Shown piece after piece: positions 46,572 to 56,063 of a stretch of 64,000 bases of DNA (within the stretch, counting starts at the first letter, position 1; the number at the start of each line of letters is the position of its first letter). Below the pieces are notes generated by a model. It was given only the letters and a program-made list of their open reading frames with translations, did no database searches and had not been told where the DNA came from. Made by a program: the position numbers and the translations under genes. This stretch comes from Bacteroidota bacterium (GTDB lineage Bacteria; Bacteroidota; Bacteroidia; AKYH767-A; 2013-40CM-41-45). The DNA lies in contig JADKKE010000004.1 in assembly GCA_016720655.1 (NCBI GenBank), positions 1 to 64,000 on the forward strand, given 5' to 3'.

Positions 46572-49040
46572 ATGATGAATTTTTTCCGGAATTTATTTTT
46601 ACTTTTTTATTGCACGACTTTGACTTATCAGACTCAAGCTGACGAGGTTCGAAGAGCTCTAAAGGCTGAGCGGATTTTTCAGACGCCCAGAATCGATGCC
46701 ATTTTAAATGATACGTGCTGGAGTTCTTCCTGTAAAGTGAATGGATTCACAGAAACCAGACCCGTCGCCGGTCGCACAGAACGTGATGGACTTACAACAG
46801 AAGTGTTCATCTCCTATGATGATCAGGCTGTTTATATAGCGGCTTGCATGCACGATATTTCGCCTGACAGCATTAAACATGAATTGAGTACACGGGACAA
46901 TATCGGCAGCGCCGACTTATTCGCTGTGTTTTTTGATCCCTACGATGAACACCAATGTGGTTATGGTTTTTTTGTGACTCCATCCGGTGTTCAATTTGAT
47001 GCACGGTATGCAAGTGAAAATAATGCCGAAGATCCAAGCTGGAATGCTGTATGGGAAAGCGCCGCACGGATCGATGGTAACAATTGGTATGCAGAAATGA
47101 AAATTCCATATTCAGCATTGCGTTTTCCAAAGAAAGACATACAAACCTGGGCAGTTAATTTTATGCGTACACGGGATGTGTCGAGCCAGCAATTTTTCTG
47201 GAGTAAAGTTGACCCGGCAGTAAACGGGTTCATGACGCAGTGGGGACAGATGTCTGGTATCAAAGACATAAAACCTCCCGTGAGACTTTCATTGTCGCCA
47301 TACATTTCTGCTTACCTCGACCATTATCCGTACAATACCCCCGGATTGAAAAATACCAATACCAATTTCAATGGTGGTATGGATTTGAAATATGGGATTA
47401 GTCAGAGTTTCACTTTAGACATGACCTTGATTCCGGATTTCGGACAAGTGCAATCCGACAATCGCATTCTGAATCTTTCTCCTTTTGAAATCCGCTACAA
47501 TGAAAACCGGGGCTTCTTCACCGAAGGCACAGAGCTTTTCAATAAAGGTGGATTCTTTTATTCAAGAAGAATCGGAAACGAACCTGTCAATTACGGAAGA
47601 CCTTATGATGAAGCAACTTCGAATGAAACAATTATCAAGAACCCTACTGAATCGAAATTATTGAATGCGACAAAAGTTTCGGGGCGAACAACAGGAGGAT
47701 TGGGAATAGGTGTGTTCAATGCTGTCACACGACCCATGTATGCTACTCTTGAAAGTTCGGAAGGGCAGGAGCGGGAAATCGAAACACAACCCCTGGCCAA
47801 TTATAACATCCTCGTTTTGGATCAGTCATTGAAAAACAGTTCTTCAGTAACCCTGATCAATACAAATGTACTCCGTAATGGTTCCACCTATGATGCAAAC
47901 CTGACAGCAGGGATGTTTTCTTTAAACGACAAAACAAATACGTATAACATTTCCGGAAAAGCAGCAAGTAGCAGTCAATACAATGTGATGGATCGCACCA
48001 ATACCGGATATCACTACATGCTTACAGGAGGAAAGACCAGCGGAAAGTTTACATTCACTCTGGGGCAATATTTCTGGGATGATAAATACGATCCCAATGA
48101 CCTGGGGATATTGTTCAATAATAATGAAATTGACCAGCAGGTGGATGTGAGTTATAATATTTTTAAACCCGGAAAATTCTATAACCGCAATAATACCGGA
48201 GTTGGAATTTGGTACTTGTCGCGTTATTATCCAAGATCCTTCCAGAGTTTCTATATGTATGTCTGGAATTATACCCAGTTTAAAAATCTATGGTCACTGA
48301 ATTTGAATGCAGATATCAATCCGCATTATGCCAATGATTTTTATGAAGCTAGAACTCCCGGAAGAGTTTATAAAGAATTGCCATATTATGGTTTTGGAGT
48401 TAATCTTTCGACAAATTATTCAAAGAAGTATTATGTAAGTTTATTCTATTATGTAAAGTTTAAAGATCGTTTTAAGGGATGGGGATTTGATTCGGATTTG
48501 TATCAGAATTTTCGATTCAATGATCATCTTGCCATTAGCCTCGAATCAATGCTTGGTCCACGATACGATTATGCAGGATATGCTTCCACTGATGAAATAA
48601 CAAATGATATTTTATTTGCTCAAAGGGACCGAAAGACAATTGAAAATGTACTCAGTGTAAAATATACCTTCAATAATTCAATGGGAATTCAATTGCGGGG
48701 AAGACATTATTTTTCAAATGTCAAAGACAAGAAATATTATACCCTGCTTGAAGACGGGGAATTGGCTTTAAACAATTTATTTACAGGGAATACGAATATT
48801 AATTTTAATCTGTTTAATGTTGATATGGTTTACTCCTGGAGATTTGCTCCCGGAAGCGAATTTAATCTGGTTTGGAAGAACAATATCCAGGATGTCGGCG
48901 ATCAATTGATCAATCCATATTTCCGAAACCTCGATCGTACCCTTGCTGCCGATCAGTTGAATAGTTTTTCCATGAAATTATTATACTACATTGATTATCT
49001 CGATGTACGTACAAAACTTGGAAGAAAGAAAGTCGGATGA
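46572..49040 (+). CDS. DUF5916 outer-membrane protein with carbohydrate-binding-like N-terminal domain
   Basis: About 822 residues from the ATG at 46572; several other in-frame starts precede it (46479, 46560), but this one gives a compact signal peptide (MMNFFRNLFLLFYCTTLTYQ). Residues about 30-220 resemble the CBM9-like domain found in DUF5916 proteins (RIDAILNDTCWSS, YVDQAVYIAA-type strands, WYAEMKIPYSALRF). Residues 230 to the end are DUF5916 proper, with many amphipathic strands typical of an outer-membrane beta-barrel. It is widespread in Bacteroidota; ligand and role are unknown. It does not belong to an obvious polysaccharide locus here. Confidence 0.88.
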   Translation: MMNFFRNLFLLFYCTTLTYQTQADEVRRALKAERIFQTPRIDAILNDTCWSSSCKVNGFTETRPVAGRTERDGLTTEVFISYDDQAVYIAACMHDISPDSIKHELSTRDNIGSADLFAVFFDPYDEHQCGYGFFVTPSGVQFDARYASENNAEDPSWNAVWESAARIDGNNWYAEMKIPYSALRFPKKDIQTWAVNFMRTRDVSSQQFFWSKVDPAVNGFMTQWGQMSGIKDIKPPVRLSLSPYISAYLDHYPYNTPGLKNTNTNFNGGMDLKYGISQSFTLDMTLIPDFGQVQSDNRILNLSPFEIRYNENRGFFTEGTELFNKGGFFYSRRIGNEPVNYGRPYDEATSNETIIKNPTESKLLNATKVSGRTTGGLGIGVFNAVTRPMYATLESSEGQEREIETQPLANYNILVLDQSLKNSSSVTLINTNVLRNGSTYDANLTAGMFSLNDKTNTYNISGKAASSSQYNVMDRTNTGYHYMLTGGKTSGKFTFTLGQYFWDDKYDPNDLGILFNNNEIDQQVDVSYNIFKPGKFYNRNNTGVGIWYLSRYYPRSFQSFYMYVWNYTQFKNLWSLNLNADINPHYANDFYEARTPGRVYKELPYYGFGVNLSTNYSKKYYVSLFYYVKFKDRFKGWGFDSDLYQNFRFNDHLAISLESMLGPRYDYAGYASTDEITNDILFAQRDRKTIENVLSVKYTFNNSMGIQLRGRHYFSNVKDKKYYTLLEDGELALNNLFTGNTNINFNLFNVDMVYSWRFAPGSEFNLVWKNNIQDVGDQLINPYFRNLDRTLAADQLNSFSMKLLYYIDYLDVRTKLGRKKVG

Positions 49041-49095
49041 AGAAGTTTGCTTCTAACCACCTGACATTTTTCTCGAAGATTTCTATCTTTACCTG

Positions 49096-49711
49096 ATGTA
49101 CATACCGGCTTATTATAGAAATACTGATCTGAAGGAGATCGAAGGATTTATCAGGGAAAATTCATTTGCCACTCTCATTACTACCATTGATGATATGCCA
49201 TTTGCATCACACATTCCAATGGAATTGAGTTTGAATTCTATGAATGAAAATGTCTTGTGCGGACATCTCTCTTCCGCTAACCCGCAAGCAAAAGCAATGA
49301 AAAATGGAGATTCTGCTATGCTTATTTTTCAGGGCCCACATACCTACATTTCTTCAAGTTGGTACAATCACATGAATGTGCCAACATGGAATTACATTGC
49401 TGTCCATGTATATGGAAAAATTAAACTGATGAACGATGAAATGCTCAAAACGAGTCTGCACGAAATGGTGAATAAATATGAAATCATTTCAAAGAAACCA
49501 TTTCATGTTTCGGATATGCCGCCGGACAAGATGCAAAAGAACCTTAAAGGGAATCAGAGGTTTCGAGATCAGCATGGATAGGGTAGAAGGCAAATGGAAA
49601 ATGAGCCAAAATCGTGATGCAGAAGATCATGCGAACATTATCCGCGAACTCGAACAATTGGATGATCTGAATGCCCGGCTGGTGGCAGACATCATGAAGA
49701 CAGCAAAATAA
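49096..49711 (+). pseudogene. PaiB-like FMN-binding protein, one frameshift
   Basis: Joined, about 204 residues of the PaiB/FMN-binding negative regulator family: MYIPAYYRNTDLKEIEGFI at the start, then LITTIDDMPFASHIPMEL, SSWYNHMNVPTWNYIAVHVYG and, after the shift, GFEISMDRVEGKWKMSQNR. One extra G in the GGG run near 49550 turns the last ~55 residues out of frame, so uncorrected translation stops at 49581. The family binds FMN in a split-barrel fold and has been described as a repressor of sporulation and protease genes in Bacillus; that role need not apply here. The clean remaining sequence points to a consensus error or a very recent mutation. Confidence 0.85.
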
Positions 49712-49777
49712 AATATCCTGCCTTTCGTTCGTGTACAAATATTTTAATCCGGTGGCAGGAGCAATGCTTCGGAGTTT

Positions 49778-49785
49778 TACTTTTG
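49778..49785 (+). promoter_or_regulatory. -7 box (TACTTTTG) immediately before murI
   Basis: Perfect TAnnTTTG ending 6 bases before the ATG at 49792. This rules out the TTG at 49783 as start and suggests an almost leaderless message. Confidence 0.5.
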
Positions 49786-49791
49786 TCTCCT

Positions 49792-50625
49792 ATGACAGCC
49801 AAAAAGAAGTCTGGCGGATCATCCGCAAATCGTCCAATCGGGATTTTCGATTCCGGTATCGGTGGTCTCACAGTAGCCAACGCAATTCAAAAGGTTTTGC
49901 CAAATGAATCCCTGGTGTATTTCGGCGATACAGCGCATTTGCCTTATGGTGATAAAAGTCCGGATTCAATCAAGTACTATGCTATCCGTATCAGTCAGTT
50001 TCTGTTGAAGGAGAATTGCAAAATGATCGTGATCGCCTGCAATACGGCTTCATCGGTAGCCTATGAAACAGTAAAAGATTTTGTTGGCGGTGCAGTCCCT
50101 GTAGTGAATGTAATTGATCCTGTCGTCGACTACGTGACCTCTAATAAAAATCATCACAAGATCGGAGTGATAGGAACAAAAGGAACAATTAAGAGCGATA
50201 TTTACGCGAAGAAAATCCATTTGAAAGATAAAAAAATTGAAGTTGCTTCATTGGCAACACCGCTTCTTGCTCCAATGATTGAAGAAGGATTCTTTGATAA
50301 TAAAATCAGTCGGACAGTCATTGCCTCTTATCTCGATAGCCGTAAGCTTGCGAAAATAGATTCCCTGATTCTCGCCTGTACACACTATCCGCTCATTAAA
50401 AAAGAAGTCGAGGAATACTACAAGAAAGAAATTGATATCGTAGATTCCGCCGGTGTCGTTGCAGACTCAGTAAAAGAAGTACTCAAAAAAGAAAAACTTC
50501 TCGCCCCTAAAAATAAACCAACACACCATTTCTACGTCAGCGATTTTACAAAATCTTTCGAAGAAAGCACGAAGTTCTTTTTCAAGAATAAAATCAGTTT
50601 GGAGAAGAAGGAGATTTGGTTGTAG
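49792..50625 (+). CDS. murI: Glutamate racemase
   Basis: 277 residues from the ATG at 49792. Supplies D-glutamate for peptidoglycan in the cytoplasm. The two catalytic cysteines lie in IACNTASS and LACTHYPLI, and the N-terminal substrate loop is PIGIFDSGIGGLTVANAI, followed by YFGDTAHLPYGDKS. A short lysine/serine-rich N-terminal extension (about 12 residues) precedes the fold. It has a -7 promoter box directly before the ATG and is followed by a repeat island, so it is probably a single-gene unit. Confidence 0.95.
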   Translation: MTAKKKSGGSSANRPIGIFDSGIGGLTVANAIQKVLPNESLVYFGDTAHLPYGDKSPDSIKYYAIRISQFLLKENCKMIVIACNTASSVAYETVKDFVGGAVPVVNVIDPVVDYVTSNKNHHKIGVIGTKGTIKSDIYAKKIHLKDKKIEVASLATPLLAPMIEEGFFDNKISRTVIASYLDSRKLAKIDSLILACTHYPLIKKEVEEYYKKEIDIVDSAGVVADSVKEVLKKEKLLAPKNKPTHHFYVSDFTKSFEESTKFFFKNKISLEKKEIWL

Positions 50626-50627
50626 TT

Positions 50628-50835
50628 TTTGGTATTAAGTATAAGGTATAAGGTATTAGGTAGGGGAAACATGTAGCTTTTTGTGTTCCATTTAAAGAAT
50701 TTTTAGTTTGAAAATTTATCTTCCGGGTTTGGAGTCAATTTTGACTTTTAGAAAAATTTCATAGCTAATTCAAAGACCACCTCTGTCTACACCCAGAACA
50801 CGGAACTCTGAACACGAAACTCTGAACTTAATACC
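50628..50835 (+). repeat. Heptamer islands, RGTATWA and GAACNCN families
   Basis: GGTATTA, AGTATAA, GGTATAA, GGTATTA, GGTAGGG run in 7-bp phase from 50631, just after the murI stop. GAACACG, GAACTCT, GAACACG, AAACTCT, GAACTTA run from about 50797. Between them about 130 bases are without recognisable features. Confidence 0.75.
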
Positions 50836-50863
50836 GACACGATTAGCCAACAATTACCCGCCA

Positions 50864-51391
50864 TTAAATCGGTCCCCCGTCCCCTCTAAAGAAATCGCTA
50901 TACATCACATACCGATCCGCCAGTTCTTCCAGCAATATTCTCTGTTCTGAACTGATTGCTTTAATCTTTTTTGCAGGAGCACCGGCATAAATGAATCCGG
51001 ATTCAATAATAGTATTTTCAAGTACTACTGAACCTGCAGCCACGATACTGAAAGATTCAACCACCGCATGATCCATCACGATTGCACCCATGCCAATCAG
51101 GACATTGTCTTTCAAGGTGCAACCATGCACCAATGCATTGTGACCGATATTCACATTGTTGCCGATCACCGTTGCAGCTTTTTGATACGTACAATGGATG
51201 ATTGCTCCGTCCTGGATATTGACCTTATTCCCAATGCGAATAGAATGCACATCTCCGCGAACAACAGCATTGAACCAAACACTGCATTTTTCTCCCATCA
51301 CCACATCGCCGACAACAGTAGAGTTTGGGGCCAAAAAACAATTTTCACCAAAACTTGGATGAATTCCTTTAACAGGTAACAGAAGTGCCAT
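50864..51391 (-). CDS. Gamma-carbonic anhydrase family protein (left-handed beta-helix)
   Basis: 175 residues made of hexapeptide repeats (for example VVGDVV, IVMDHA) that form a left-handed beta-helix trimer. The histidines that would bind metal are seen as the NIGHNALVHGCT set and IIHCTYQ. Similarity is to YrdA/PaaY-type proteins; true carbonic anhydrase activity is proven for few members. No signal peptide is seen, so it is cytoplasmic. It is divergent from the small lipoprotein gene at 51454 and preceded on its downstream side by repeat islands. Confidence 0.92.
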   Translation of the reverse strand: MALLLPVKGIHPSFGENCFLAPNSTVVGDVVMGEKCSVWFNAVVRGDVHSIRIGNKVNIQDGAIIHCTYQKAATVIGNNVNIGHNALVHGCTLKDNVLIGMGAIVMDHAVVESFSIVAAGSVVLENTIIESGFIYAGAPAKKIKAISSEQRILLEELADRYVMYSDFFRGDGGPI

Positions 51392-51453
51392 AAAATGGGT
51401 TTGCTGGATGTTTTGTTTAAATAATTCGTAAATTTAGCCTTTCAATCGAATCC

Positions 51454-51963
51454 ATGAAGTATCTCCGGCTTTTTACTCTTCTGATTTTTGCAACCCTGCT
51501 CGTCTTTGCATGCAAAAAGCCCGATGAATATCCTGTAATTCCTGCTATTGAATACAAATCGGCCTATACAACGAAGGACAACCAGGGTTTTGATCAATTG
51601 TTTTATGTGACCATTTCTTTCACTGATGGCGATGGTGATATCGGTTACAAAAGCAGGGAATCCGGAGAGAATGATCCGATCTTTGATGACCCTACAAGCC
51701 AGTATTACAATAATTTTATCGTGAAAATGTTCATCAAACAAAATGGTGTCTGGAATACAATTGATACTCCTGTGAGTTCACGAATTCCTTACCTCACTCC
51801 GGATGGAAAAAACAAAGCCCTGAAAGGAGACATACTTCGCGAACTCAACCTTCCTTTTCCATTGCTGAACGATACAATGAAGTACGATATTTTTATTTAT
51901 GATCGTGCCTTGCATCAGAGCAACACAATCACTACCCCGGAATTTATTTTTAATACGCACTGA
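51454..51963 (+). CDS. Small lipoprotein of unknown function
   Basis: 169 residues. The signal MKYLRLFTLLIFATLLVFAC gives a lipidated Cys20, followed by KKPDEYPVIP. The mature part is a single predicted beta-rich domain with an acidic, calcium-loop-like stretch TDGDGDIGYKSRES (about 51-64). Proteins of this pattern are frequent in Bacteroidota and have no assigned function. It ends directly against the stop codon of the convergent glycosyltransferase gene, with no space for a terminator between them. Confidence 0.85.
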   Translation: MKYLRLFTLLIFATLLVFACKKPDEYPVIPAIEYKSAYTTKDNQGFDQLFYVTISFTDGDGDIGYKSRESGENDPIFDDPTSQYYNNFIVKMFIKQNGVWNTIDTPVSSRIPYLTPDGKNKALKGDILRELNLPFPLLNDTMKYDIFIYDRALHQSNTITTPEFIFNTH

Positions 51964-53016
51964 TCAAAATGTTTCTTCCGGCAATTCTCTTTTTACTGAA
52001 TTTGCTTTAACGTATTCCTGAATTTTCTCTGAGAGCGTTTCATTTGCTTTCAGCATTTCAAATCCATTTTTCCCATCCAAATATTCAGCAAGATATTCTT
52101 GTTCCGTTTGACCCGGAGTTGGAATGAGCAATGCTCCTTTATTGATAGTACGTAAATCCATGATCGTGGAATAACCGGACCGACAAATAATTTTCTTCGA
52201 ATTAATTAAAACCAATTGAAGTTCATTTGTGTTAAGATGATTGAACACTCTCACATTTTCCTTAAGTTCTGGAAGTATTTCATTGCCCGGCTTTCCAAGA
52301 ATGAGAATTGCATTCCCGCGAAAAGTTTTCAATGCTTCAATACTTTCTAATTCAAATGTGGATCTGTGTGGCTCCGGTCCGCTTATCAAAATGCAAAGAT
52401 CATATTCGTTTTCTGTTGTAAGTTTATTTTCCTGAACAGCAAATCTGGAACACCATCCAATAAATTTTGCATTTCCTGGCACAGGATAGCGATGAGATAA
52501 ATCTCCCGACAAATTATCTTCTCTTTCTACATCCGGAATCCAGCATTCGTCGTATCGGGAGACGAACCAGATGATAATTCGATGCAGCAAAGATTCTGTC
52601 CATTTTAACCCAGCCGGACATTTAATCATCAATTGATGGGTTATAAAAATGCTGTGGACGTTTTTATTCCACAAGCCATAACAATTGTCAGAAACAACTT
52701 CATCAATTTTGTGTTGCTGAATGATTTTTTTCAACCATTGATGCTCACGGAAAATATTCATCAGGATTTTCAGGGATTGAAACAACATCATCAACGTCAT
52801 TGATGTTTTCAATGAATACTGGATCCCATATCCTTTTTTAGGAATGATTGTCAGATCGGGAAATTCCTGATGAAGAAATTTTTCTGAATGTCCACCGGCT
52901 GCCAACAAAACAACATGCCCTTCATCCAGGAAACGACGGATCAAGGGAACACATCGTGTCGCGTGACCAAGGCCCCAGTCAAGCGGAGCTACCAATATGC
53001 GTTTCGGTTCAGACAT
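51964..53016 (-). CDS. MurG-like (GT28-type) glycosyltransferase
   Basis: 350 residues, GT-B fold. The N-terminal Rossmann domain begins RILVAPLDWGLGHATRCVPL, with the GLGHA glycine loop typical of MurG/UDP-sugar transferases, and the C-terminal donor domain has LILGKPGNEILPEL and KIICRSGYSTIMDL, equivalent to the MurG donor site. It is widespread in Bacteroidota as an orphan; acceptor and donor are unknown. No membrane helix is evident, so it is probably cytoplasmic or peripheral. It is convergent with the lipoprotein gene with no gap. A 24-bp inverted repeat lies upstream. Confidence 0.85.
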   Translation of the reverse strand: MSEPKRILVAPLDWGLGHATRCVPLIRRFLDEGHVVLLAAGGHSEKFLHQEFPDLTIIPKKGYGIQYSLKTSMTLMMLFQSLKILMNIFREHQWLKKIIQQHKIDEVVSDNCYGLWNKNVHSIFITHQLMIKCPAGLKWTESLLHRIIIWFVSRYDECWIPDVEREDNLSGDLSHRYPVPGNAKFIGWCSRFAVQENKLTTENEYDLCILISGPEPHRSTFELESIEALKTFRGNAILILGKPGNEILPELKENVRVFNHLNTNELQLVLINSKKIICRSGYSTIMDLRTINKGALLIPTPGQTEQEYLAEYLDGKNGFEMLKANETLSEKIQEYVKANSVKRELPEETF

Positions 53017-53075
53017 TCTCTTTATTGTAAAGTAAAGTTAAATTAAAATCCTAAATCAGATATATTCCTTTTCCT

Positions 53076-53195
53076 TGTGCTCTTTGTGAAACCTTTGTGC
53101 ACTTTGTGGTACAGGATTTTTAATGAATTGATTTCAGAGATTGGTGTTAAGCAATCTTGCATCACAAGGCACACAATGGTTTCACAAAGAGCACA
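53076..53195. repeat. 24-bp inverted repeat upstream of the glycosyltransferase
   Basis: 53076-53099 and the complement of 53172-53195 match at 23 of 24 positions (core TGTGCTCTTTGTGAAACC), separated by 72 bp. Related CTTTGTG/CACAAAG runs extend outside the arms. It has the layout of a small palindromic interspersed element. Confidence 0.7.
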
Positions 53196-53264
53196 GAGAG
53201 GCTTTGCACAGCCTGATCTTAAAATCAAATTAAATACTTAATTTAGTTGACCAAAACAAAACCA

Positions 53265-54923
53265 ATGAAAAGAATATTTACTCTTGTAATCGTCGTATTT
53301 TCAGCCTTGATCACCAATGCTCAATGGGTCACTGATCCTGCAGTTAACACACTCGCAGCCCAGGGACAGGAATGTGTCGATCCGATAGCAGTTGCTGATA
53401 GTATGGGAAATACACTCATCAGCTATCGTTTGCCTAATGGTGGCGGTTACAGTGTGTACATGCAAAAAGTAGATGCACAAGGATTCCCTCAGTGGGGAAG
53501 TACCGGGAAATTGGTGAGCGATGATGATCACCAGCAAACATTCACTACAGTGTATTCGATGAACGTGGATCCGATGAACTACGGTGTTGTTGCATGGCAG
53601 GACGGTCGTACCGGAAATTTTGATGTCTTCGCTTCACGTGTTTCTCCGGATAGTCAACTGGTGTGGGGAAACAGCGGATTGCAACTTTCATTTGGATTAA
53701 ATACAGATGTTAATCCACAGGTTTTACCGATGCCGGATTCTACTACTATCATCGCCTGGCAATCGGATGATTCAACAGGGATTTATATTCAGCGCATCAC
53801 TCAGGACGGTACGCGTATGTGGGGACAGAATGGATACCTGCATTACGAACACAGCGGAACCGGATTGCGTTATTATAGTTATCCGCGTCTTGTTCTCTGC
53901 AATGACACGAGTTTTTATTTGCTCTTTAAAAAAGCCAATGCATCCGGGTTTTCCGCTTCGCAGTTTGAGCTTTCGATTAACAAATTCGGACTGAGTGCAC
54001 AATCCGTCTGGGGTGGGGATATAGGTTTTCAAACTGCAGGGAGTATACCTTTTATCCTTACAATGAATCCTTTTTCAGACGGTGATGAAGGTTGCATCGT
54101 TGCCTGGATGGATGGCCGTGGAAGCGGATTGTACCTGGATGGATATGTTCAGCATATCGATGCAAATGGAAATTCGCTTCTCGCTGCAAACGGTCAGGAT
54201 GTAGTTGCGATTCCCGGAAGTCTTGCTCTTGATAATATTTATGCTGCAAAAGACGACGCAGGAAATATTTATGCAGTCTACAATATCACCAATGAAATTT
54301 ATATTCAGAAAATTGATCCGTTGGGAATTTTATTGTTTGGAAATAATGGCTCACTCTTCACTTCCACAAGCAATTCATTCTCACAATTAAATGCGCAGCG
54401 AACAAGCAGAGGATTCATGGTCACATATGCTGATGATGCTTTTCCTTCGAATGTGTATTCTGCAGCAATGATAGATACCGGTGGTAATTTTGTTTGGGCA
54501 AATCAAACGGTGGCTGTTGCAACAACTGCGAGCGGAAAAAGCAATGCAACGCTCACGGAACAAAAGAACAATCAACTGGTACTTGCCTGGCAGGACGATC
54601 GCAGCGGATCATCTACGGATCTTTATGTACAAAATATCGACGTGAATGGCAGTCTGGGTGTGGGTATTCAGGAACTGAATTCTTCCCGTGTAAAAATCTA
54701 CTTGAATCCTGCATCGAATTCATTTACTTTGAACATACCCGGAAATATTTCCAAGCAATACACAGTTTCCTTGTTGGATCTCACTGGAAAATTGCTGAAC
54801 TCCTGGACTTCGGTTCCAGCAATCAAGACGTTTATTATTACTGACCTGAAGCCGGGTATGTATTTTATTCGAATCGCCGGGATGGATGAAACTTTCAGCA
54901 TTCCACTACAGGTAATGAAATGA
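53265..54923 (+). CDS. Secreted protein with T9SS sorting domain
   Basis: 552 residues from the ATG at 53265, giving the signal peptide MKRIFTLVIVVFSALITNAQ. The body has repeated propeller-like units such as NYGVVAWQDGRTGNFDVFASRV, shown here in parts as VVAWQDGRTG, CIVAWMDGRGS and VLAWQDDRSGS, each followed by a strand ending in QNIDVNG-like text. This is the beta-propeller family often exported in Bacteroidota. The end, from KIYLNPASNSFTL through LKPGMYFIRIAG, is a T9SS type A sorting domain. No enzymatic signature was found. It is a single gene. Confidence 0.88.
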   Translation: MKRIFTLVIVVFSALITNAQWVTDPAVNTLAAQGQECVDPIAVADSMGNTLISYRLPNGGGYSVYMQKVDAQGFPQWGSTGKLVSDDDHQQTFTTVYSMNVDPMNYGVVAWQDGRTGNFDVFASRVSPDSQLVWGNSGLQLSFGLNTDVNPQVLPMPDSTTIIAWQSDDSTGIYIQRITQDGTRMWGQNGYLHYEHSGTGLRYYSYPRLVLCNDTSFYLLFKKANASGFSASQFELSINKFGLSAQSVWGGDIGFQTAGSIPFILTMNPFSDGDEGCIVAWMDGRGSGLYLDGYVQHIDANGNSLLAANGQDVVAIPGSLALDNIYAAKDDAGNIYAVYNITNEIYIQKIDPLGILLFGNNGSLFTSTSNSFSQLNAQRTSRGFMVTYADDAFPSNVYSAAMIDTGGNFVWANQTVAVATTASGKSNATLTEQKNNQLVLAWQDDRSGSSTDLYVQNIDVNGSLGVGIQELNSSRVKIYLNPASNSFTLNIPGNISKQYTVSLLDLTGKLLNSWTSVPAIKTFIITDLKPGMYFIRIAGMDETFSIPLQVMK

Positions 54924-54994
54924 TTATTTCCGGCGGAGAAAACTGATTTAATTTCGCATGATTTCTCTATTTTCGTGCCCGCTTCGGCTGAACT

Positions 54995-55657
54995 ATGGGA
55001 AAAGATAAATTAAGACGTTTTGCGGAAAATGAGACATTTCCGAATCTGATTCAACCTTTAATGACGTATCCGCCACTGGATCATGCATTGAAGGGAAAAT
55101 GGCATGAGAATTTTTTTCATAATCAGGCTCCGATTGTCCTGGAACTGGGATGCGGCAGGGGAGAGTATACCGTAAATCTTGCGGAGAAATTTCCTGAGAA
55201 AAATTTTATCGGGATCGATTGGAAAGGTGCCCGACTCTGGCGTGGTGCAAAAACCGGCGTTGAAAATCAAATCAAGAACATGGCTTTCCTCAGGATCCAG
55301 ATTGAAAACATCGCTTCTTTTTTCGGTCCCGATGAAGTTGATGAAATCTGGATTACATTTCCTGACCCACATCTTCGCGAAAGAGACGATCAGAAACGAC
55401 TTACTTCACATCGTTTTCTGAATTTATACCGTCAGTTTTTAAAACCGAATGGATTTGTGAATCTCAAGACAGACAGTCGGTTTTTGTATGACTTTACACT
55501 TGAAGTAATTCAAGACCAAAATTTGCCAATAAAAATTCAAACCGAACATCTCTATCAAAGTGAATATGCCGATGATGTCCTGTCCATAAAAACCACCTAC
55601 GAAAAAATCTGGCTCAAAGAAGGACTGAACATTTGTTATCTTAAATTTTCTCTCTGA
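54995..55657 (+). CDS. trmB: tRNA (guanine-N7-)-methyltransferase
   Basis: 220 residues. Makes m7G46 in the variable loop of tRNA using SAM. Seen are the SAM motif VLELGCGRGEYTV, motif II IGIDWKGARLWRGAK, and the catalytic ITFPDPHLRERDDQKRL segment, followed by LKPNGFVNLKTDS. Length is normal. An imperfect -7 box (TATTTTCG) lies about 20 bases upstream. In Bacteroidota this gene commonly precedes an alkyltransferase-like gene and mrp, as here. Confidence 0.95.
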   Translation: MGKDKLRRFAENETFPNLIQPLMTYPPLDHALKGKWHENFFHNQAPIVLELGCGRGEYTVNLAEKFPEKNFIGIDWKGARLWRGAKTGVENQIKNMAFLRIQIENIASFFGPDEVDEIWITFPDPHLRERDDQKRLTSHRFLNLYRQFLKPNGFVNLKTDSRFLYDFTLEVIQDQNLPIKIQTEHLYQSEYADDVLSIKTTYEKIWLKEGLNICYLKFSL

Positions 55658-56063
55658 AAGATTTGGAACGACATCTTGTCCCTTCTCACTTCCGCCCCGC
55701 CTGTGCTTCGCTCGTTCCTCGCTGCGCCCAGGGTTAGATTGCGGAGTGATGCGCTTTTTAAATATCCCGCTGGGACAAGTCTTTAACGAAGGCCTGTGCG
55801 TCAGCGGAATGGACCTTAGATAGCAAAAGACTCATGAGATTTAAAATATTTTATCCATCCTTTTTCTATCGGTATGTTCGGATCAATAATGATTGTTCTA
55901 ATTTTAATTCTAGATTATCAACGACCATCACTCCGCAATCTAACTCTGCGCAGCGCAGCGAGGAACGAGCGGAGCACGGGCATGGGGGAAGCGCAATGAA
56001 ATACACTCTCGTTCCAAATTTTTTTCCGGATTTAAAATACCTTTGCTTTTGCACGAAAGAAAT
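55658..56063. repeat. Intergenic region with a ~50-bp inverted repeat (palindromic element)
   Basis: Arms 55703-55751 and 55926-55977 match over about 50 bases with a few differences and one small insertion (shared GCTCGTTCCTCGCTGCGC and GTTAGATTGCGGAGTGATG), separated by 174 bp. A smaller pair CTTGTCCC/GGGACAAG (55675-55682, 55772-55779) overlaps the left arm. The arms are GC-rich compared with the AT-rich spacer. No coding sequence is supported inside. Confidence 0.75.
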
